Both the position numbers and the translations under genes were made by a program. From contig JAHLTZ010000023.1 of NCBI GenBank assembly GCA_025786725.1, forward strand, positions 1 through 64,000: DNA of 64,000 nt. Reading direction: 5' to 3'. This DNA comes from Syncephalis fuscata. Taxonomy: Eukaryota; Zoopagomycota; Zoopagomycetes; Zoopagales; Piptocephalidaceae. Every line of letters starts with the position of its first letter. Position 1 is the first letter of the stretch. Below, piece after piece: positions 60,589 to 64,000 of the stretch. The notes under the pieces are model-generated. The model searched no databases. It worked only from the letters and a program-made list of their open reading frames with translations, and was not told the origin of the DNA.

Positions 60589-62185
60589 ATTGAAAGTAGC
60601 GTTCAGTTGTTTACGTGTATGGTTCAAGATAAAAGGCCAGCCGTATTATCTGTTGATGTCAGGTAGAAAAGATTGAGATGCTGAGTTGTATAACTTTTTA
60701 AAAAACAGCCATTAATTCTTTTAGTATTTATAGTAAACATAAGTACGCGTCAGTTTAAATTCAGCATACACTGATTCAAAATAAAACGTCAAGCTCAGTG
60801 ATGTAGAATACAAAATAGTAACTATGAAACGTTACTATTAGTTGTTTCAAATAAGAAAATAGGCCTTAATTAAAACGTAGTAGAGAATGTAAATATACTA
60901 ATACAGTCTAAAACAATAAACCAGTTCCAATGCTCTCTCCTAAGTGCCTCGTTACATCAACCTTCTGGTTTCTGGTCAAAGGGGTGACAAGGTGGTGATA
61001 TGCACTGTTCGAAGAAACCATGACATGTGGCCAAGAAGCTTTATTCATACTAATACAAACACGGGGGACAATAGAGGAAGAGAGACGCTTGCAATGCGCT
61101 ATCTTGCAGGTACATTTTCCGCTAAAAAGAAAATAGAACAGCATAGAACATAGAGCCAGTCTACATTATTCAGCTTACTGATAATGATGATATTGCATTA
61201 CGCCAGAATTAATCATTTCAGATGTAAATATTTACTAAACCGCTCGACATACCATGAAGATTAGACTAAATGGCATAATGGCGCATCAGTATAATAGTTT
61301 ATTTAAATCTCAGTTAACAGCTAATTACATATTTATAGTTGTAATGGTTTGCAAATTAAAGTGTAATTTATTGTTTATGCTATACCACGTTATTAGCTTG
61401 CTAAAACGCCTGTTTTGAATGTTGAACGACATGTTTAACCTTATACCCGTATGTAAGAAACGTGATGCGGCAATACTTGCCGTATGACCGAGCGTATCTG
61501 ATACAACCATTTTATGAATGCTACTAACATTTTAGTTGTAACAAAATTTTTATTTTGAGTTTAGGCTGCATTTTGTTTTTAACGGTAAACTGTTTAATTG
61601 TGGCTATAGCTGCCAGTTTTTAAATGGCTATTCAAAAGTTATGTTTAATACAAATATGTTCATAAAAAGATTTGTACTAGTGATTGATTCGTAAACTATA
61701 TTGATGTAACCGCTACCCAGTAAAAAAGAAGTAAGCAGCTCTTTTTGTATTTCCAAGTCGCAAACCACCACGATAGAACCTGCGTTCCAGCGGTCGCTAA
61801 TTGCTAATTAATGTTTATATGCTTTTTATAGTTTATTTTAAAAATACAGCATAGTTCATTTCTTCATGTCATACTTTAAAGTAAATTTAAATAATTTAAA
61901 GAGAATTTTAATATCGTAATGATTTATAATGATGATTATTTTCCAATGCAGATCTTGCGATAATCTCTATAATAGTGTGTTAACTAATAGTCATGTGCAC
62001 GTGCCATGTTTGTAACACTGCCTAAAACACCGGATCAGAACAATAAACAAGATAGGGAAACAACTTTGAATTGAGAAAGTAAAGAACGGCGAAACCAAAG
62101 TAAGAAAATATAAGAAACATTTTGCCACCAATAATAACACGAATTTATTATTAATATACTATTAGTCGGCCTAGTAGTATAGTGA
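60589..62185. other. Gene-free region upstream of the secreted kinase-like gene
   Basis: About 1.6 kb between two minus-strand genes. Short frames at 60908-61153 on both strands mirror one another and show no protein character. No repeats or RNA genes are recognised. Confidence 0.55.
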
Positions 62186-64000
62186 TTATACATTAGTAAT
62201 CGTATAGCCATTTTGAGACACGCTATCCTCGCTGTTGGCGCCATTTAAATGCAGCTCCCTTTGATGGAATTGGCGTAATGAGGCCCGATGGCCAATTGAA
62301 ACCAGAGTGATGCCCAGTTTTATAGCACGGCCATAAAGAATACCTTCAGCCTTTTCGTCGATGGCACTTGTGGCCTCATCCAACACCGCAAAGTCAGGTC
62401 GTCTGTACAAAAGACGGGCAAATGCCAAACGCTGTGCCTCACCTGGTGATAGAATACGCGACCACTCCGTGCCATAATCAGTGTCTGGCGAATCTATCTT
62501 AATAAGCAAATAGTCAATTCCGGCTGCAGTTAATGCCTCATTCAGTGCCTCATCCGACACTGTGGATGCATCCTCAGGATAGGCAATTTGATTACGGAGA
62601 GAACCAATGGCCAAATAAGGCGACTGCGGCAACAGTTGTATTTGGCCACGATGGAGTTGACCATAGAATGAACATTCACCGGAAGCAGCAGTCCACAGAC
62701 CACATAACACACGCAGTACTGAGGTTTTACCGGAGCCATTAGGACCAGTAACCAGCCAGTTTTCACCAAGCGCAACCTTTAGGTTTAGATTGTCGACAAG
62801 TAACTGACCGGTAGGTGAGCGAATGGCAACATTGTTAAATAAAATGCCACCATCTTTTTGGTTCGGCAAATTGTCCTTTTCATTCTTTTCTCCACTAGAA
62901 ATTAACTGATTATCGTCGATATGAATATCTTGTATATCTACATCATGATTATTCTCGTCTTGCATATCAATCGCCTCCAACATCTGGCCAATACGATTGG
63001 TGAAACCGGCCAATTCGGCAAACTTAACTGCTTGTTCCACGATAGTTGTAAACTGAAAAATAAGATACATAGACATAAACGAATGTCGACTAATTAGTGC
63101 AGTAAGTTCCTCTGGCGACAAGTCGTCATATTTGCCGTTATAAATAGGAATGGCGATAATGAGATAAGAAACAATAGAGCCAAAGTAAGAGCTAAAATTG
63201 TTGACTAGAGTTAGCGGTAGTTCCCAAAATACAACTTTCTCTTGACGTTGAATTAGTGCATCCAATGCACTATTGGCAATCTCTTGTTCTTTCTTTTCGC
63301 CCTTTAACATGGCAATTGATTCGTTTTCCGTTCTAAGACGAACATGCAAAAAACTGTCAAAATATAATCAGTTAAGTATAAACTATACGATTAATTGATG
63401 GCATATTATTTCATACCGAAAAAGACCTTCGTGACGTTCCTTCATAAATACGGCCTTAGTTACCGGCGACATGACAAAACGACTGAATATTGAGAATAGA
63501 ACAAAGTAAGTAAGCGATAATACCGGGCCCAATAGCCAGACACCTCCCATGTCTTGACCGTATAATAAATAATGATGAACGGTGAAACAACGATGGCTTG
63601 GAATACTTGACGAGATGTGCTGGCAAACTTGTCAACATCTTGGGCAATACGTTGATCAGTGTTATCGATGTCACTGTTAGAGACAATTGGATAAAAGATG
63701 TTTGGTCGAAGAAAACGCTCATGAAGATGATGAGTCAGCGCATTACGCAGACAGTACTCGAATATGCCGGCAATAAGGTTAACTAGACTTTTACCCTAAC
63801 AATTAGTGTATTAATAATTGTAGAAAAATTATAGTATAGTGTGTTGTAGTGTGTGCAACTTACGATAGTGGCCGCGATAATAAAGCCTATTGATTTGCCC
63901 AAGACCTTGTTGAATTGTTGAGTGTCTTTCACCAAAAGAACGCCAAAGAACTGCGATGGAACGTTGCCGACATAATAAACGGCTACTTCATTCGCACCAG
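62186..64000 (-). CDS. ABCD4-like half ABC transporter, 3' part, one apparent frameshift
   Basis: Three exons visible: 63864 to beyond the window edge (64000), 63417-63795, and 62186-63353. The N-terminus lies outside. The membrane part has the NTDQRIAQDVDKF motif seen in ABCD proteins and RHEGLFRFLHVRLRT after the third helix. The ATPase has Walker A GPNGSGKTS, the signature LSPGEAQRLAFAR (ABCD4 wording LSPGE rather than LSGGE), Walker B FAVLDEATSAID and the switch His in SIGHRAS. Human ABCD4 moves cobalamin out of lysosomes; others in the family import fatty acyl-CoA into peroxisomes. Substrate here is undetermined. Exon 63417-63795 is 379 bases where 380 are needed, with the slip between about 63520 and 63570 near a GGGCCC. 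Confidence 0.9.

Noticed and set aside
1-64000. tRNA, rRNA, CRISPR or viral insertion
   Set aside because: I looked for tRNA box B-like GTTCGA motifs with matching arms, rRNA core sequences, regular spaced repeats and viral polymerase or capsid motifs and saw none; a dedicated search was not possible.

Overview
The window is nuclear DNA of a fungus, most likely an early-diverging lineage. The evidence is protein families confined to or typical of fungi (SUN/GH132 wall protein, Ran1-type kinases, UPF0357/DUF2015 protein, Rax1-like RGS protein, 7TM-RGS protein). Introns are short (about 40-80 bases, GT-AG) and intergenic DNA is very AT-rich. A zoopagomycete-like source is a guess; no marker here proves it. 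I rebuilt splice forms by hand, checking reading phase at every junction.

Layout. 2.0-2.4 kb: small membrane-anchored UPF0357 protein. 2.7-7.3 kb: tandem pair of MATE transporters on the minus strand with the same five-intron structure, including a shared 10-base microexon. 7.9-8.8 kb: SUN-family wall protein. 10.5-11.9 kb: secreted GH18 chitinase. 13.3-26.1 kb, minus strand: two Ran1-like kinases with the same intron position, flanking Notchless (ribosome biogenesis, 10 exons) and a small secreted Asn/Gly/Ser-rich protein on the plus strand. 26.1-32.5 kb: long gene-free tract ending in a 930-base repeat whose second copy lies at 48.2-49.1 kb. 32.5-41.2 kb: LLPH/YBL028C-like protein, USP5/Ubp14 deubiquitinase (15 exons) and MSH2 (30 exons). 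41.7-55 kb: F-box protein, histidine acid phosphatase/MINPP-like membrane protein, 7TM-RGS protein, second F-box protein, Rax1-like protein. 56.6-58.3 kb: eroded coding remnant. 59.3-60.6 kb: secreted kinase-like protein. 62.2 kb to the end: ABCD4-like ABC transporter, cut by the window edge.

Themes. Cell wall and secretion (SUN, chitinase, small secreted protein, secreted kinase-like protein), G-protein signalling (7TM-RGS, Rax1-like), and ubiquitin turnover (two F-box proteins, Ubp14) sit among unrelated housekeeping genes. There is no operon-like logic.

Most striking technical pattern: seven otherwise well-conserved genes carry eight apparent frameshifts, and every one is a single missing base. 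This points to base-deletion errors in the assembly rather than gene death. The best biological candidates are the conserved microexon, the secreted kinase-like protein, the phosphatase whose HAE motif is replaced, and the young 930-base duplicated element with a tiny spliced ORF.
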